Positions 1-10,551 are shown, counted from the stretch's first letter. The stretch: DNA of 64,000 nt from Linderina pennispora (GCF_002104995.1 NW_024468255.1:806001-870000), one strand, 5' to 3'. The notes: generated by a model from the sequence alone, not told the origin. Translations and numbers: made by a program.

Positions 1-222
1 CAATAGCTATGGCAGTGGCAGCGGTGGTAGAACTGCGCGCGTCGGTTGCAGCGGTGGTGACCTCGCGCACATCAGCAGCTATGGCAGCGGCGGCGGTGGA
101 AGAACCGTGCACGTCGGTTGCAGCGGTGGTGACCTCGCGGGTATCAGCAGCTATGGCAGCGGCAGTGGTGGTAGAACCGCGCATGTTTACTGCAGCAAAA
201 GTGACCCCGTGCACCATGGAGG
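1..222. repeat. 72-bp tandem repeat, coding
   Basis: Copies of a unit containing CTATGGCAG begin at 7, 79 and 151, exactly 72 bp apart, and a decayed copy follows to about 222. The period is a multiple of three, so the array keeps the reading frame of the minus-strand gene. The array continues past the left edge. Confidence 0.85.
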
Positions 223-733
223 CGGTAGAGATGTTGGTGTGCGAAGCGCGGAGAGTGGAAATGGTGGTGCGCACGACGATAGCAGCGGCCGACTGCTTCT
301 GGGCCATCTGGCATGCATGGTAGTAAGCCAGCCTGCGGCGGCCGGCGGAGGCACTGACAATTTTTGCCTGTACCTGAAGGAGCACATGCAGCGCCTCCAG
401 CCCGCGCGGTGATGCAATCATTGCATGGGTGACGAGGTGAGAACTCTGGAGCTCTCTCTTGAATGTATCGCTGGTAAGCAGCCCCAAGTTACCCACGGGC
501 TTTCCCCACACAGAGCGCATGTAAACGTACACTGCTACACCACAGGTAACCGAATCAGCTACCTCGGTCACCTTGATGATCTTCTCGAGGAGCTTGGACG
601 CCGCTCGGGCGATGGTCTTGGCAACATCTCCGGTTGCAGTGCGGCGGCCGCGCAGAAGGTGCCGCGCCTCTGCGATTTTAAGGCGAAGAGCGGCGATGGT
701 AGAGGGAGGAATGGGAGTGGTAAATGCAGACAT
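1..733 (-). CDS. Left-truncated unknown protein with Ala/Thr-rich 24-residue repeats
   Basis: An open reading frame starts at the ATG at 733 (complement) and runs without a stop off the left edge, giving 244 residues. It starts MSAFTTPIPPSTIAALRLKI. The first ~175 residues look like an ordinary soluble helical region with mixed composition. After that the protein becomes a low-complexity Ala/Thr domain made of 24-residue (72-bp) units that contain IAAD and REVTTAA motifs. Three units are visible, and the last one is cut by the window edge. I do not recognise a family, and no signal peptide or membrane segment is evident. Forward-strand open frames over the same DNA are shadows of the repeats. 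The reading frame stays open over the whole length and the N-terminal part is not repetitive, which argues that it is coding. The function is unknown. Confidence 0.65.
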   Translation of the reverse strand, partial: MSAFTTPIPPSTIAALRLKIAEARHLLRGRRTATGDVAKTIARAASKLLEKIIKVTEVADSVTCGVAVYVYMRSVWGKPVGNLGLLTSDTFKRELQSSHLVTHAMIASPRGLEALHVLLQVQAKIVSASAGRRRLAYYHACQMAQKQSAAAIVVRTTISTLRASHTNISTASMVHGVTFAAVNMRGSTTTAAAIAADTREVTTAATDVHGSSTAAAAIAADVREVTTAATDARSSTTAATAIAI

Positions 734-3700
734 CTAACAGTATTGATACTTGATGTGTTTAGTATCGTATGTGCTTGAACGTGTGCTTGAACGTGTGCTT
801 GAACGTGTGGGAGTGAGCGAGTGAGCGAGTGAAAGTGGAATATTCTTACCTTATTATGCTTGTATTTGCGAGTACGAGAAATATAATTCGTTTGGATTGT
901 AAGGAAGAAGAGAAGAGAAGAGAAACTGGCCAGCATGCGAGTGCGCAAGCTTTTATACCTGGATTTTTTGTTGCTGCTGGGGGTTCGACGCGTAATTTTT
1001 CGTCTCGACGTCAAAATCTGGCAAAGGAATCAGCAAGAATCTGGCCTGTAGATGAGTAGTGGATGATTCTATTCGTTGCCGGTTGTTCATGTCAACAAAC
1101 GATGCCATAGGTGCAATCGAGAAAAGGACATGAAGCGATTGTGCCCAGTATCGGGTGGCTGCCAGTGGTGGTCGGCTATTCCGTTGTTCTCCGACTGCTG
1201 AAGAATGATGGCAAGGTACCTACACCATACTTGCTGAATGGTCTGTGGGGAAGGGTAGAAAGGCGCAAAAAGGGTCCCAAGATTATGTAACGCAAGCCTA
1301 TATCCAAATACAGATATACCACAGTAACCGCTTCGATGGCTGCAAGGTAGATCTGCAGTAACTGCCATTTTTGAAATTTCAACCGAATTCGCCAAATGTC
1401 TTTTTCGAATTCAATGAATTCAGCGCATGTCGCTGGGGGAGGCAAGTATTTTATAGCGAGGGCAGCCTTTCTCGCTTTTCTCGCTTTTCTCTGATGTGGC
1501 ACTGGCCAGGAAAACCCCTCAGATAATCGATCGATATTGATGGGGGCAGCCCGGAGCTATACACGCGTACGTATGTGTACGCTCTTCTTTTGACTGATAC
1601 ACCCGCAGTCGTGGCTTTACAGCGGCTCTACCACTGTTCGATCTCAATAATAATCTACCTACCATTATGTTCCACAGTCGATACCGATATTGTCAAATGG
1701 CTATATGGTTCTTGCAAATCATATATTTGGAAATTGGATTCCCAAATCGCAGAGCTACTGAGGTCATAGCGCTAGTGCCAGTCGCAGTCAGCATGTACAT
1801 AGTTCTTACACCACGGCCTTGCTGTGGGTATTGATGGTTGTTGTAGACGGCTCCTCCCTTTATTGTAATTAATATAGCATAATTTAAGATGCTAATCCAC
1901 GAATGGTAGTTAGCAGACCGATGTCTATTCTAGTAAAGCCCATATGATTATTAAGACTCAAGAGCAGGCAAAGTTACTAGGTAAAGCGTCGGTTTGCCAG
2001 AACCAATCGATTCCCCACTGATTTTGGGAAGATCGCGCCTAAAACGCATTGCGCACGACGGATAGCTGGTCTTTTCCTTTTCTTTCAATTAAATAGTATC
2101 TTCTTGTACTCAGTACCAGTCTCTCACCATGTCCAGCTAATGAACTGGGATTACAGATTGTGGAGTTGTTAAGCAAGCGACCGCTTTCGTGAAAAACAGC
2201 AGCATTGACACTGATACGCTCACACAGACGTTATGAAGTCAGAGCTACCGTTGTGAGAGGTTGCTGAGATGGCAAATCAGCGTGTCACTTACAGTAGTGA
2301 TTGGAACCACAAATATAGAGGCGATTCCAGGGCTGAGAACAATGCTGCTAGGTAATGACAGAAGCTACTGTTATAGACTGCTACACTTTCTGTTCTCAGA
2401 ATGGTTCGAATTCAGTCATAGTACCTGTGTTTTGTTTTCACACTCAGTCTGAGCCATGCTGAGCACCACATGTCACTCGACCTAGCTGTGTAGTTTACAC
2501 GATTGGCACGACCTGGTTCAACAACTCTGGTACATGCAGTATGTACCTGTTAGAATAACTACGAACTCGGATCCAGTATTGCAACACAAAATGTAGAGAG
2601 CTGACTCTGTAGTATGACATTGAATGGCAAACGAGACAATCTGTACAATTGATGTGAGGCCACTTCAGCCCTTCAGATGCTGGGACCTGCTAAATAGTAG
2701 CCAACACCATAGTACTTCATTCAACCCGTTCGCATAAACAGACTTCTTTTGCTTACCAGAATAGGATGGCGTATCAATCTGGACACACGTACCTTATTCT
2801 GGTCATGTGAAATCTTTGAAATCCTTTTAGTTGTTCTCATCTGTCCATTGGTTTTCCCGCTTGGCAAATTTTCACACTTTTAGGATATTCAGTGCAAGTC
2901 TACTCCTTTGACCTTTCAAGATATTCTACTTTTCATTAAGCACTTAGTGCCTTTTAGTTGTATTGCCGCGGTCAGCTCATAATGGCTATGCCTTGTTGCT
3001 GGCGCGTGGCTTTGTGTCCCAACCGTCTGAGCCCAGTGCCAGGTTGTCTGTGAATCGGCAATCAGGGCGCAGTATCCCATCCCCAATGCTGTAAGGCTGT
3101 ACTGTGCCAATGGCACCCAGTATTGATCCCAGGGTGTGCCAGCATGAGAGCGACTACCAGGATTACCAAAATAGAGTACCCCTAGGATAGATCACAGACA
3201 CAACTGCCTAGCTTGCAGTTCCCAAAGCTGCCAGCGCTTATTTTTGGGTGGTGCCCATCGCTACTACCCTACATAAAGAACTACAACAAAACTCGGCAGC
3301 AGAAGCCAATGGTGCCATCCAGCCCACCCTCGCCGCTGTTATCCACTGCAGGGCATCTGCGCTTGAACAGCGTGTTTTCAGGACTGTGTGAGTCGACATA
3401 TGATGCTGATGTTGCCAACATGAAACGACTGTTCGGTCCTGCATAGCTCCTGAGCGTATTTAAATAATGTGGAAGCTAGTTTGTAAAGTGTGGCTATATG
3501 GCTTTTTAATGAAGGGAACCGAGAAAATATATTACTTGTCTAGTATTCGTGGACTATGGATATGCAGATGAGATACGCCGTGAAATTGCTACACAGGATG
3601 TTTGTATATAGAGCTAGCTGTCTTGGTGCCGTTCTATTATTCACTGGAGGTTAGATTTATGCCGACTAGAATGTATTAGCATAAGAGGTGGTCAGCTTAA

Positions 3701-4739
3701 AATTGAGAAAAGGGATAAAGCCACCAGAGTAGCCAGTATAGCTCGCGGATGGCGCCTATCCAGGGTCCTTAATATCATTGGCTTGAAGGGCTCGGATTCG
3801 AGTCCTGGGAGGTATTTGGGGTTTTAATCGAATGGAAATTCGTGCAGACCGATATGGTGCAGCGTAGTCGCTGAGCCCACAGGGGGGCCAGCGCTATATA
3901 CACGCTTCTTGACACTCTGTCCAAACTAGCAGTATACAGCATAACGCATTATGCTGACATACTACCAGATGCCCCCGCGAGCCATCGTTTCATGTTTTGG
4001 AGTATCATAAGAGTTTTAGTATTTTGTGAGAAAGTAATCGACGTGAAAACTACAGAAACAAAAGGGGGACAGTGACGTGTGTACGGGTGGTCTTTTTTTG
4101 TATGTATTCAAAGCCCATCACATTATATGCCTTGGTCGGAACTCTGCTCATAAGCTCGATGCTTCACAGCACTCGAATGACTTACCCACATTGTCAGGCC
4201 GGCATACGTATTTTCTGATTGCTCCAGTTTTCATAAGCTGCGAGAGCCATCGGCCAGTTGACTAGGCAGGCTGGTACCAAAAGCTGCTATCGTGAGCACG
4301 GTCCTGCTTGGGGTATAATCGGGCATCGGAATTGCGGCTCTCAAGTTGACCAGTCATAAGATCTCAGGAACCCATGGGTCGAACCCCCAGGCTACAATAC
4401 CTCCTTTCACTGTTTCGAGCGACAGACGCCATACACATGCGGGCGCCTGCCCCTTCATCCAAGGATTCTTCCTTTCCTTCTTCGTATTTTGTACTTCATA
4501 CGCTCCAATATATGTCGTAGAAAGGTACTTCAGAAAGTAAACATATTAAGGCAGTTGCAAGGGGCTGTTTTCGGAGTATATCACACACGACATGCCACAC
4601 TATGGTTGGGCGATCCGTTCCAACTGTTGATGAAATAACTGTAGAGTCGCCAGTGTATATTTGTGATCATCGCAAACATTTCTCGCCAGTAGCTATGCAA
4701 CGATATTGACGATTCATTCTCGACGATCACACTGCTCAT
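734..4739. other. Gene-poor 4.0-kb intergenic region
   Basis: No convincing gene is seen on either strand. Open frames are short (at most ~108 codons), have no family resemblance and overlap each other. The DNA is visibly more AT-rich than the coding blocks. The first ~300 bp is presumably the promoter of the minus-strand gene ending at 733. Two short stretches (around 3745-3820 and 4303-4396) have tRNA-like box motifs but do not fold into proper tRNAs. The region could hold decayed mobile DNA, but I see no terminal repeats or transposase remnants. Confidence 0.55.
771..811. repeat. 12-bp tandem repeat in promoter
   Basis: About three head-to-tail copies of GTGCTTGAACGT lie about 40-80 bp upstream of the start codon at 733. 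They are followed by a GAGTGAGC repeat. This could be promoter architecture or a simple minisatellite. Confidence 0.7.
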
Positions 4740-6545
4740 TCAGACTATACACACTCCATTCACTGCCTCCCCCTCGCCATCCACTGCTACACGTACATCC
4801 AGTGCGCTGACTACGCCTGCTGCCCACAGGAACCGGTCCAGCGAAAACTGCCCAGCATCAAAGACATCTGCAAACGTCTCACTGAGAACTGGAAACAGTG
4901 CGGAGTGAATCTCGTAAAGCTCCATTAGCATGTCCGCATACTGCTCGCTCTGCTCGGCTACCAGCATCGGATGCTTGAACTCTTCAAGTCGCTTGACTGC
5001 AGCATGCCACACCGAGGCCGGATCAAAAAGCGCGCGGATCAGGAACAGCGCTAGCAGCGTATCTTCGTCCACATCCACCTGCTCTGCAGCCTCTGCGAAT
5101 GCAGCGTCCCCCACAAATGACTCCTCTGTGATTACTGCAGTATCGATAAACTGTTCCACCGGGCTCTCGGTGCGCGCGCGCTTGTTGGGCGAGCTATCAG
5201 TGGTGTTGCCCTGCTGCAGCACAACATCGCAGCTAGCTCCACCCGTAGCTATGTATTTTGGCAGCGCGTGTTTGCCAGCTCTAGCTAGATCGCTACCAAG
5301 CGCGCCAAGTTGCCGTACTGAGCTGACAAGCTCGTCGATTGTGCTGATGATCGCCTCGTAGACGCCCTTCCTGTACATTCGCGCCACCCGTGTGTTTTCC
5401 GTGTCAATGTTAGGCAGATTAGCCTCAACTGCCTCGAATTTGCATCGCTGCTGGCCCAGCAGTAGTAGCAAAAGATGACGCGCATTCAACTCTACCCGCA
5501 GCCCGCAGTCTTCCAGGTCTTCACGCTGCGCGGCTCCCAGATAATGCATGTCTGCCTCGTTCATCGCCAGAACACGCAGAATCGGCAAAAGATCGGTGGT
5601 CATCGCTGCCCGCGTAATGCAGTGCCGCAACTCGCCCAGTCCGGTCGCTTCCAGCACTTGTTTCTTCTGCATATACAGCGGGTCGCTCGCGTAGTTGAGC
5701 TTCACATGGAAAAAGTCAAACGGGTTGCCGGCGATGCAGAACCCGTATCCGAGCATCAGCTCCTCGTTCGACTTGGGCCCGTAGTTGTTCAGCGCCTGCG
5801 ATCCCGCTGCCAGCCCCACCTCGGTCACCAAGGAGATCCCCGATGTACCGTGTCGCCACGTGACCTTACTCTGGGGGTAATGGTTCACCATGTCCATCAA
5901 CGGCAACAGAATCGCATTCCGCGCCGACCGCGCATCCTCATGGTCCTTCACCAGATCGTCCGTGAACGACCGCGATGTGCAGACTGTGACTGCCCATAGG
6001 TACGTGTTGAACGTAAACACTGATCGCGGAAGAACCGTCTCCTCCACCGCCTCCAGCGCCTGCTCATATTCCTTCATGTACTTTTCCCGCATCTCGCCCA
6101 CTGAACTGCCTGCCGGTGTGCCATCCAGAAACTGCAACTCATCATCGCTGAAAAACAACGGCGTGTGGAACTCCTTTGGCAGTACGTCAATGTATGGTTT
6201 CCAGAACGACTGCTTGTTGACGAACCGCTCGTGCACCAGGAACGCACACATTAGTGGGCGTCCCTCCAGCTCGCTGTCTGCGGGAAGAATCGATCGGCAC
6301 ACCTTGTCTGTGATTATGAGCTCAGGGGGAATGTGTATGTATGCTTCACCAGCGGTCAGCGCTTGCTTGGCTACCACGCCGTTGCCGACTCCAGGAACAG
6401 CCTCGATCTGGACCTTGCTGGCCGAGCCCCCATGCTCGGTCACCCAGTCAAATAGTGCTTTTATGTGCGTGCCGTTGCTTTCGGCCATTTCAGTAGAGTA
6501 TTTTTTTGAAGCACGTGGAACGAAAGAAAGAGCCAATTTTTTCAA
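4740..6545 (-). CDS. SET-domain protein lysine methyltransferase (Rubisco LSMT/SETD3-like)
   Basis: Single exon. The N-terminal ~280 residues match the class VII SET fold: a GNGVVAKQALTAGE segment (SET-I start), an NHYPQS segment corresponding to the conserved NH in the AdoMet pocket, and a NNYGPKSNEELMLGYGF segment, the usual end of the SET domain with the catalytic-region Tyr. The rest is the alpha-helical substrate-binding region typical of LSMT/SETD3/SETD6/Rkm proteins, with an acidic C-terminal part. The expected role is AdoMet-dependent methylation of a lysine (or histidine, as in SETD3) on a non-histone protein. Two starts are possible: 6545, which adds MKKLALSFVPRASKKYST and resembles a mitochondrial presequence, or 6488 (MAESNG), which gives a 582-residue cytosolic form. 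The substrate cannot be inferred from context. Confidence 0.85.
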   Translation of the reverse strand: MKKLALSFVPRASKKYSTEMAESNGTHIKALFDWVTEHGGSASKVQIEAVPGVGNGVVAKQALTAGEAYIHIPPELIITDKVCRSILPADSELEGRPLMCAFLVHERFVNKQSFWKPYIDVLPKEFHTPLFFSDDELQFLDGTPAGSSVGEMREKYMKEYEQALEAVEETVLPRSVFTFNTYLWAVTVCTSRSFTDDLVKDHEDARSARNAILLPLMDMVNHYPQSKVTWRHGTSGISLVTEVGLAAGSQALNNYGPKSNEELMLGYGFCIAGNPFDFFHVKLNYASDPLYMQKKQVLEATGLGELRHCITRAAMTTDLLPILRVLAMNEADMHYLGAAQREDLEDCGLRVELNARHLLLLLLGQQRCKFEAVEANLPNIDTENTRVARMYRKGVYEAIISTIDELVSSVRQLGALGSDLARAGKHALPKYIATGGASCDVVLQQGNTTDSSPNKRARTESPVEQFIDTAVITEESFVGDAAFAEAAEQVDVDEDTLLALFLIRALFDPASVWHAAVKRLEEFKHPMLVAEQSEQYADMLMELYEIHSALFPVLSETFADVFDAGQFSLDRFLWAAGVVSALDVRVAVDGEGEAVNGVCIV

Positions 6546-7018
6546 AAGATTGGACCACCAGAATATTGGAACACCAAATGATCTGCTGATTAGATATCAG
6601 GTGATCTTCAGTCATGCCGTGCCTCTTGACTGCAGAGATGCCACGTGATCAACATACCGAATGAAACCCGTATATCTGGGCAATCTTAACCTACCATACA
6701 CTATTATCATCCACGTCGTGGTATTATCAAAAGGGGTGTTAGAAGTAAGCTCACCAGGCAACATAGCAATAGCTTAGTGGAAAGCATTTATAGATTTGAT
6801 ATAAATCTGACGGGCTCAAGCTGTATCCCGTTCACACAGGCAGGTTTCCAAGTACAGCAGCTGAATTGTTGCAAAGTATGGCGTAACAATTCACACGCCG
6901 CTGGCCGTCTTATTCACACAGGCCTGGACACGTTTTCAAATACCACCAGTTCCTGGAGTGTATAGATCCTGGCATCTCCAACTTCTGCCAATTGCAAACC
7001 CAGCTTATTTCTTTCTCA
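6546..7018. other. Intergenic region
   Basis: This is upstream DNA of the SET gene followed by leader-like sequence of the epoxide hydrolase remnant. I see no other gene. Confidence 0.5.
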
Positions 7019-7165
7019 ATGGATCCACTCAACCCAGACTCGTTTAACCACAAGCACGTCGAGGAGTCGGGACACTGGGTCCTGGACGAGCAGCCAGAGT
7101 TCTGCAACAGCGCTTTTGCAAAGTTCCTCAAGCATCTGGAGGATAGCGGTCATGTTAAGAAGTAA
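7019..7165 (+). pseudogene. Deleted epoxide hydrolase remnant (in-frame mini-gene)
   Basis: An ATG at 7019 opens a 48-codon frame. Its first 12 codons (MDPLNPDSFNHK) are the start of the epoxide hydrolases at 7442 and 22594. Its remaining 36 codons (HVEESGHW to SGHVKK) are their C-terminus, followed by TAA. About 280 codons between are missing and the frame is kept. The junction lies between CACAAG and CACGTC, where the parent sequences share only AG, so a microhomology deletion is likely. The C-terminal part is closer to the 21608-22594 copy (DEQPEFCNSAFAKF) than to its immediate neighbour. It lacks the HGFP and Asp nucleophile motifs, so it cannot be an active hydrolase. Whether it is transcribed is unknown. 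Confidence 0.85.
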
Positions 7166-7362
7166 AATAAAATATTTTTTGTGTGTGCTCTATTTAGGAA
7201 GCTTTTGCTGCGACCATGACAGATCCACCTTACAATTTCTCTATACTGCCGATTCCTAAAAACACTATGCCGGAATTTCCGCTCTATACATACAGCCATG
7301 CATATCCACTCACCCCTTATCCTTTTCAGACTATTTTTTCAGATGTCATCAGCCTCTGGAGC

Positions 7363-7371
7363 ATATAAATA
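7363..7371 (+). promoter_or_regulatory. TATA box of epoxide hydrolase gene
   Basis: ATATAAATA lies about 75 bp before the ATG at 7442. The same element, in a nearly identical 100-bp context, precedes the other copy (22665-22673 on the minus strand). Confidence 0.6.
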
Positions 7372-7441
7372 CACGAGTATGCAGGAAGGAGTCCAGGGCT
7401 TTTCCAGCACTAGCGTCCACTCACCACCTTGTTCTTTCCTA

Positions 7442-8428
7442 ATGGATCCACTCAACCCTGACTCGTTTAACCACAAGTTTGCCACGATCAACGGCACCAC
7501 CATTCACTATGTTGACGAGGGCACCGGTCCGGTTATCCTTTGCTTCCACGGTTTCCCTGATCTCTGGTATGGCTGGCGCAAGCAGATTCCCTACCTTGTC
7601 TCGCTCGGCTACCGCGTAATCGCCCCCGACACGCATGGCTACGGCCAGACCGATGCTCCGAAGGATCTCAAGGCATATGGCGCCAAGAACATCGTCAACG
7701 ACTTTGTCTCGCTGCTTGACACTCTGAACATCCGCGAGGCGGTGTGGGCTGGTCACGACTGGGGAGGCAATATAGCCTGGCGTGCTGCCCTCTGGCACCC
7801 GGAGCGTGTCATTGGCGTCATCTCCTACTGCACACCATACTTCCTGTCACCTGAAAAGTACATTCCCCTGGATGAGTCTGCAGCTCAAATTCCTGAGCTG
7901 TCCTACCAGCTATATTTCGGAAGGGCAGAGACTACGCACGAGTTCAATAAGGAGCTGCCCCTGCTTATTAGGGCCCTGTTCCGCCCACGGAATGAGTTTC
8001 TGAGCATGAACATCTTCAGCCCCATTGTTCCAGTTGAGCAGCGCACGCTCACAGATGTAAAAGGTCTGGAACTCAGTGGACTGCTAACGCAGCAGCAATA
8101 TGAATACTATATCAGCGAGCTTGAGAAGAATGGCATGGAGGGTCCGCTCAACTACTACCGCGTATACCAGATCAATTGGGAGGATGAGCATGAGGCTGGC
8201 CTGCTGATGGGGAAGATCGATAAGCCCTGCATGATGGTTACGGCAGGATATGACGCCGCACTGCCTGCAGAATGGGTCGAACATATGCTGCAGTTCGCTC
8301 CCAACATGACGCAGGAACATATCAAGGAATCGGGTCACTGGATTCTGAATGAACAGCCAGAATCCTCTAACAATGCATTTGCAAAGTTCCTTAAGCACCT
8401 TGAGGACAGCGGTTTTGTCAAAAAGTAG
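7442..8428 (+). CDS. Epoxide hydrolase (alpha/beta hydrolase), copy A
   Basis: A 328-residue alpha/beta hydrolase. HGFP (residues 36-39) is the oxyanion-hole motif. GHDWGG (104-109) carries the nucleophile Asp106, which is typical of soluble epoxide hydrolases and dehalogenases rather than esterases (Ser). SGHW near residue 299 holds the catalytic His. It should open epoxides to diols by way of an aspartyl ester. No signal peptide is seen, so it is probably cytosolic or peroxisomal. The frame is open for 48 more codons upstream (to 7298), but a TATA box lies inside that stretch, so I prefer the ATG at 7442. From about 7355 to 7842 the DNA is nearly identical to the copy at 21608-22594; past that point the proteins diverge strongly. 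A remnant of a third copy lies just upstream. Confidence 0.9.
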   Translation: MDPLNPDSFNHKFATINGTTIHYVDEGTGPVILCFHGFPDLWYGWRKQIPYLVSLGYRVIAPDTHGYGQTDAPKDLKAYGAKNIVNDFVSLLDTLNIREAVWAGHDWGGNIAWRAALWHPERVIGVISYCTPYFLSPEKYIPLDESAAQIPELSYQLYFGRAETTHEFNKELPLLIRALFRPRNEFLSMNIFSPIVPVEQRTLTDVKGLELSGLLTQQQYEYYISELEKNGMEGPLNYYRVYQINWEDEHEAGLLMGKIDKPCMMVTAGYDAALPAEWVEHMLQFAPNMTQEHIKESGHWILNEQPESSNNAFAKFLKHLEDSGFVKK

Positions 8429-9202
8429 CAATAAACAAGCCCAGTGCTATTAAAACTCAACCAGTTTGCGTGTGCCTCGAGCCAGCAGGGGCTCAGTCTC
8501 CCATTCTGGTGCCTATACATACAGCTACTACTTTGATTTTCTTTACCTACTGGCAATGTTCACGTGCACTCAATATACATTAAAAGCACTAAGCAATGTA
8601 TACAGTAGCTACACATAGAGCAAACTTGTGGAATGGCTTGGTGATTCATATACTGCGCTATGTACCACACATACCAGCACCATACTGAACACATGTACAT
8701 TTTGTGCACGCCACAAACTGATGTTGCTGTTGAATAATATACTCCGAGGCAGAGAGTAGGCTTGCAGGCGCACATAATGATCTGTTTTCTTGGCGTGCAG
8801 TCCCTATTTTAAGAATGGGATGCTTTCCCAGCCCTTAGATCCCATCTGTACTGCTGGCCAACAGCCTATACAAGCCAATCCAACCTTTCTGGAAAAGGCA
8901 CCAGCAACACTTTTTCTGGAGAGGAGTGGTCAGACAAGAGATTTCTGATGTCCCTATATTGCAAATCCAACAAAAATTAGCACCCCCGATGCCAAGATCT
9001 TCTCTGAAGAATACGAACTGGGTGCCTATTGGTGCAGTGTTGGCCAACTGGATGTAAATAGCTGGCAAGTAATATTGCCAGCAAGAAGGGGCTGACGAGG
9101 CCCTCACCTAGCCTGCAGCGGTATACAAAGAAGCAGCTTCGGAGAGTATCATCTCAAAGCCATTCTCTCTGTACTTTCATTTGACCGATTCCCTCAGCTA
9201 TA
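8429..9202. other. Intergenic region
   Basis: No gene recognised. A 90-codon minus-strand open frame around 8835-9107 shows no family features. The end of the stretch is the promoter and leader of the GT31-like gene. Confidence 0.5.
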
Positions 9203-9919
9203 ATGCTAGCCCGTTGCACGCCTTTTGTATCTCGCCTATCGGTCTTTTTGGTAGCCCTCATATGTATAATAGCGACTAGCTTTTTGCTCTTGCGGCACAG
9301 GTTTGGCCATCTATGGTCAGGGTACCAATATAAAAAGGACCTTGCTATCATAATGCCCGTGAATCAGAACTCGGACCTGCAGTTCTACCGAAACATGTGG
9401 GTTGGCGAATACCTCCGGCCAGTATGCGATTTCCAGGAGGACCACTGCAGCATGGCATGTAATCGGTTGTCGACATGGGATACGTTGGACAAAAAGACAG
9501 CGTGCTTTGTACGTGAGATTAAGGCGAACTACAAGAACACAGAGTTCTTTATCAAGCTGGACGATGATGCATTTGCTGACTACGAGTACATTATGAAGCT
9601 GATGGACAAGTATCGCGGGTACGAAAAACCCGTTTACATCAGCGACTTTATCCTCAACCTTGACGGGAACCCAGTGTTGAACGGCAGCTGGTACGGCAAT
9701 GGGAAGTTCTATATGTTTAATCGCAAGTTGGTTGACTGCATAGACCCTGATATTGTCTACCATGGCAATCGCAACGAGGATGCAGTTTTCGGTGCCATGG
9801 TTTACAATGGATGCGGACTGGTTGAGCAGGTACGTGAAGACGATTCAAAGATATGGCACCGCGAGTACCGTAACAAAAACAAGTATATCGACCTGGCTGC
9901 ACTCCGGAACCACGAGTAG
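9203..9919 (+). CDS. GT31-like glycosyltransferase, type II membrane protein
   Basis: A 238-residue protein with a short basic N-terminus and one membrane segment (about residues 11-30), followed by a lumenal domain: the layout of Golgi glycosyltransferases. FFIKLDDDAF (117-126) supplies the DDD metal and nucleotide-sugar site. NEDAVFGAMV (192-201) matches the ED-x-x-x-G motif of the beta-1,3-galactosyltransferase family GT31. It is shorter than most GT31 enzymes, but the core order of motifs is intact. Expected role: transfer of a sugar (galactose or GlcNAc) to a glycan in the Golgi. Donor and acceptor cannot be told. Single exon; the TAG stop is at 9917-9919. Confidence 0.75.
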   Translation: MLARCTPFVSRLSVFLVALICIIATSFLLLRHRFGHLWSGYQYKKDLAIIMPVNQNSDLQFYRNMWVGEYLRPVCDFQEDHCSMACNRLSTWDTLDKKTACFVREIKANYKNTEFFIKLDDDAFADYEYIMKLMDKYRGYEKPVYISDFILNLDGNPVLNGSWYGNGKFYMFNRKLVDCIDPDIVYHGNRNEDAVFGAMVYNGCGLVEQVREDDSKIWHREYRNKNKYIDLAALRNHE

Positions 9920-10011
9920 AATAGGACAACTGCTTTATTGGCGCACATTCGTTCTAGTTGCTATAGTACTACCCTGGATAGAATGAATAGCCAGACATGA
10001 GCTGCAAAGGA

Positions 10012-10551
10012 CTAAGTGAAAAGTGTGAAAGGAGGCAGCGCCAATGCTAGCAATGCTAGCAATGCGATTGGCATTAGGCCCAGGCGACTAGCGGAGTTGA
10101 CGTGGTAGGCAATAGCAGCGCTTCCTTCGACACAGTCAGCTGCGGTGTCTTTGTCTACCCTGGCTGAAATCCTGGAGCTGGATGGCTCTTTGGTTGCCTC
10201 CTTCATTGTGCTGATGAGCAGTGCTTGGCTATGGCAGCTGGTGACGACTCCAGGGCAGGTGTACGAATGACAGTCAGAACTGTAGCAGCACCAGGGGATA
10301 TCACCGTTCTCCCGACATTTCACCTTGTCGCCGTCAATTTCTGTCCATATCTGGTCAACTATACCGTTGTGAAGCAGCCAGAGGGAATCGCCTTCACTGG
10401 TGTGTAGCGGCCGACTGGTGTGGGGGACTACAAGGTGTTTATAACAAGGGAGAGTCATGTGGCAGCCAATGGGATACTGCAGTGACATGACCATCCCACA
10501 TAGAAACCACCCAGCCATTTGAGCTGACCTGCCCGGTGCACATGTGCCCAT
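10012..10551 (-). CDS. Putative Cys-rich GPI-anchored surface protein
   Basis: A 179-residue open frame. The middle has clustered cysteines (in KCRENGDIPWCCYSSDCHSYTC), a pattern common in secreted disulfide-bonded modules. The C-terminus is a small-residue region followed by a strongly hydrophobic tail (ALLALLALALPPF), as in GPI-attachment signals. The N-terminus is less convincing: starts at 10551 or 10518 (MAGWFLCGMV) give only a weak signal sequence, and a spliced upstream exon is possible. It is divergent to NCE101, with only ~110 bp between them. The GPI8 gene of the GPI transamidase lies 2 kb away, which may be chance. No family recognised. Confidence 0.5.
   Translation of the reverse strand: MGTCAPGRSAQMAGWFLCGMVMSLQYPIGCHMTLPCYKHLVVPHTSRPLHTSEGDSLWLLHNGIVDQIWTEIDGDKVKCRENGDIPWCCYSSDCHSYTCPGVVTSCHSQALLISTMKEATKEPSSSRISARVDKDTAADCVEGSAAIAYHVNSASRLGLMPIALLALLALALPPFTLFT

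Noticed and set aside
9-412. Forward-strand open frames over the first 400 bp
   Set aside because: These are the complement of the Ala/Thr repeat gene on the minus strand; their repetitive Val/Ala/Ser content is a by-product of the 72-bp repeats.
3745-3820. tRNA-like sequence (TAGCTC box and GGATTCGAGTCC box)
   Set aside because: The B-box has an extra base, the T-stem pairs poorly and the acceptor ends do not match. At best a decayed tRNA or SINE fragment.
4303-4396. Second tRNA-like stretch (TGCTTGG pairing with CCAGGCT, GGGTCGAACCCC box, CAT in a possible anticodon loop)
   Set aside because: The ends can pair, but T- and anticodon stems are not formed, so I do not call a tRNA. tRNAscan-SE would settle it; a score above threshold would overturn this.
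8835-9107. 90-codon minus-strand frame before the GT31-like gene
   Set aside because: Possibly part of an old mobile element, but I could not match it to a reverse transcriptase or transposase, so no call is made.
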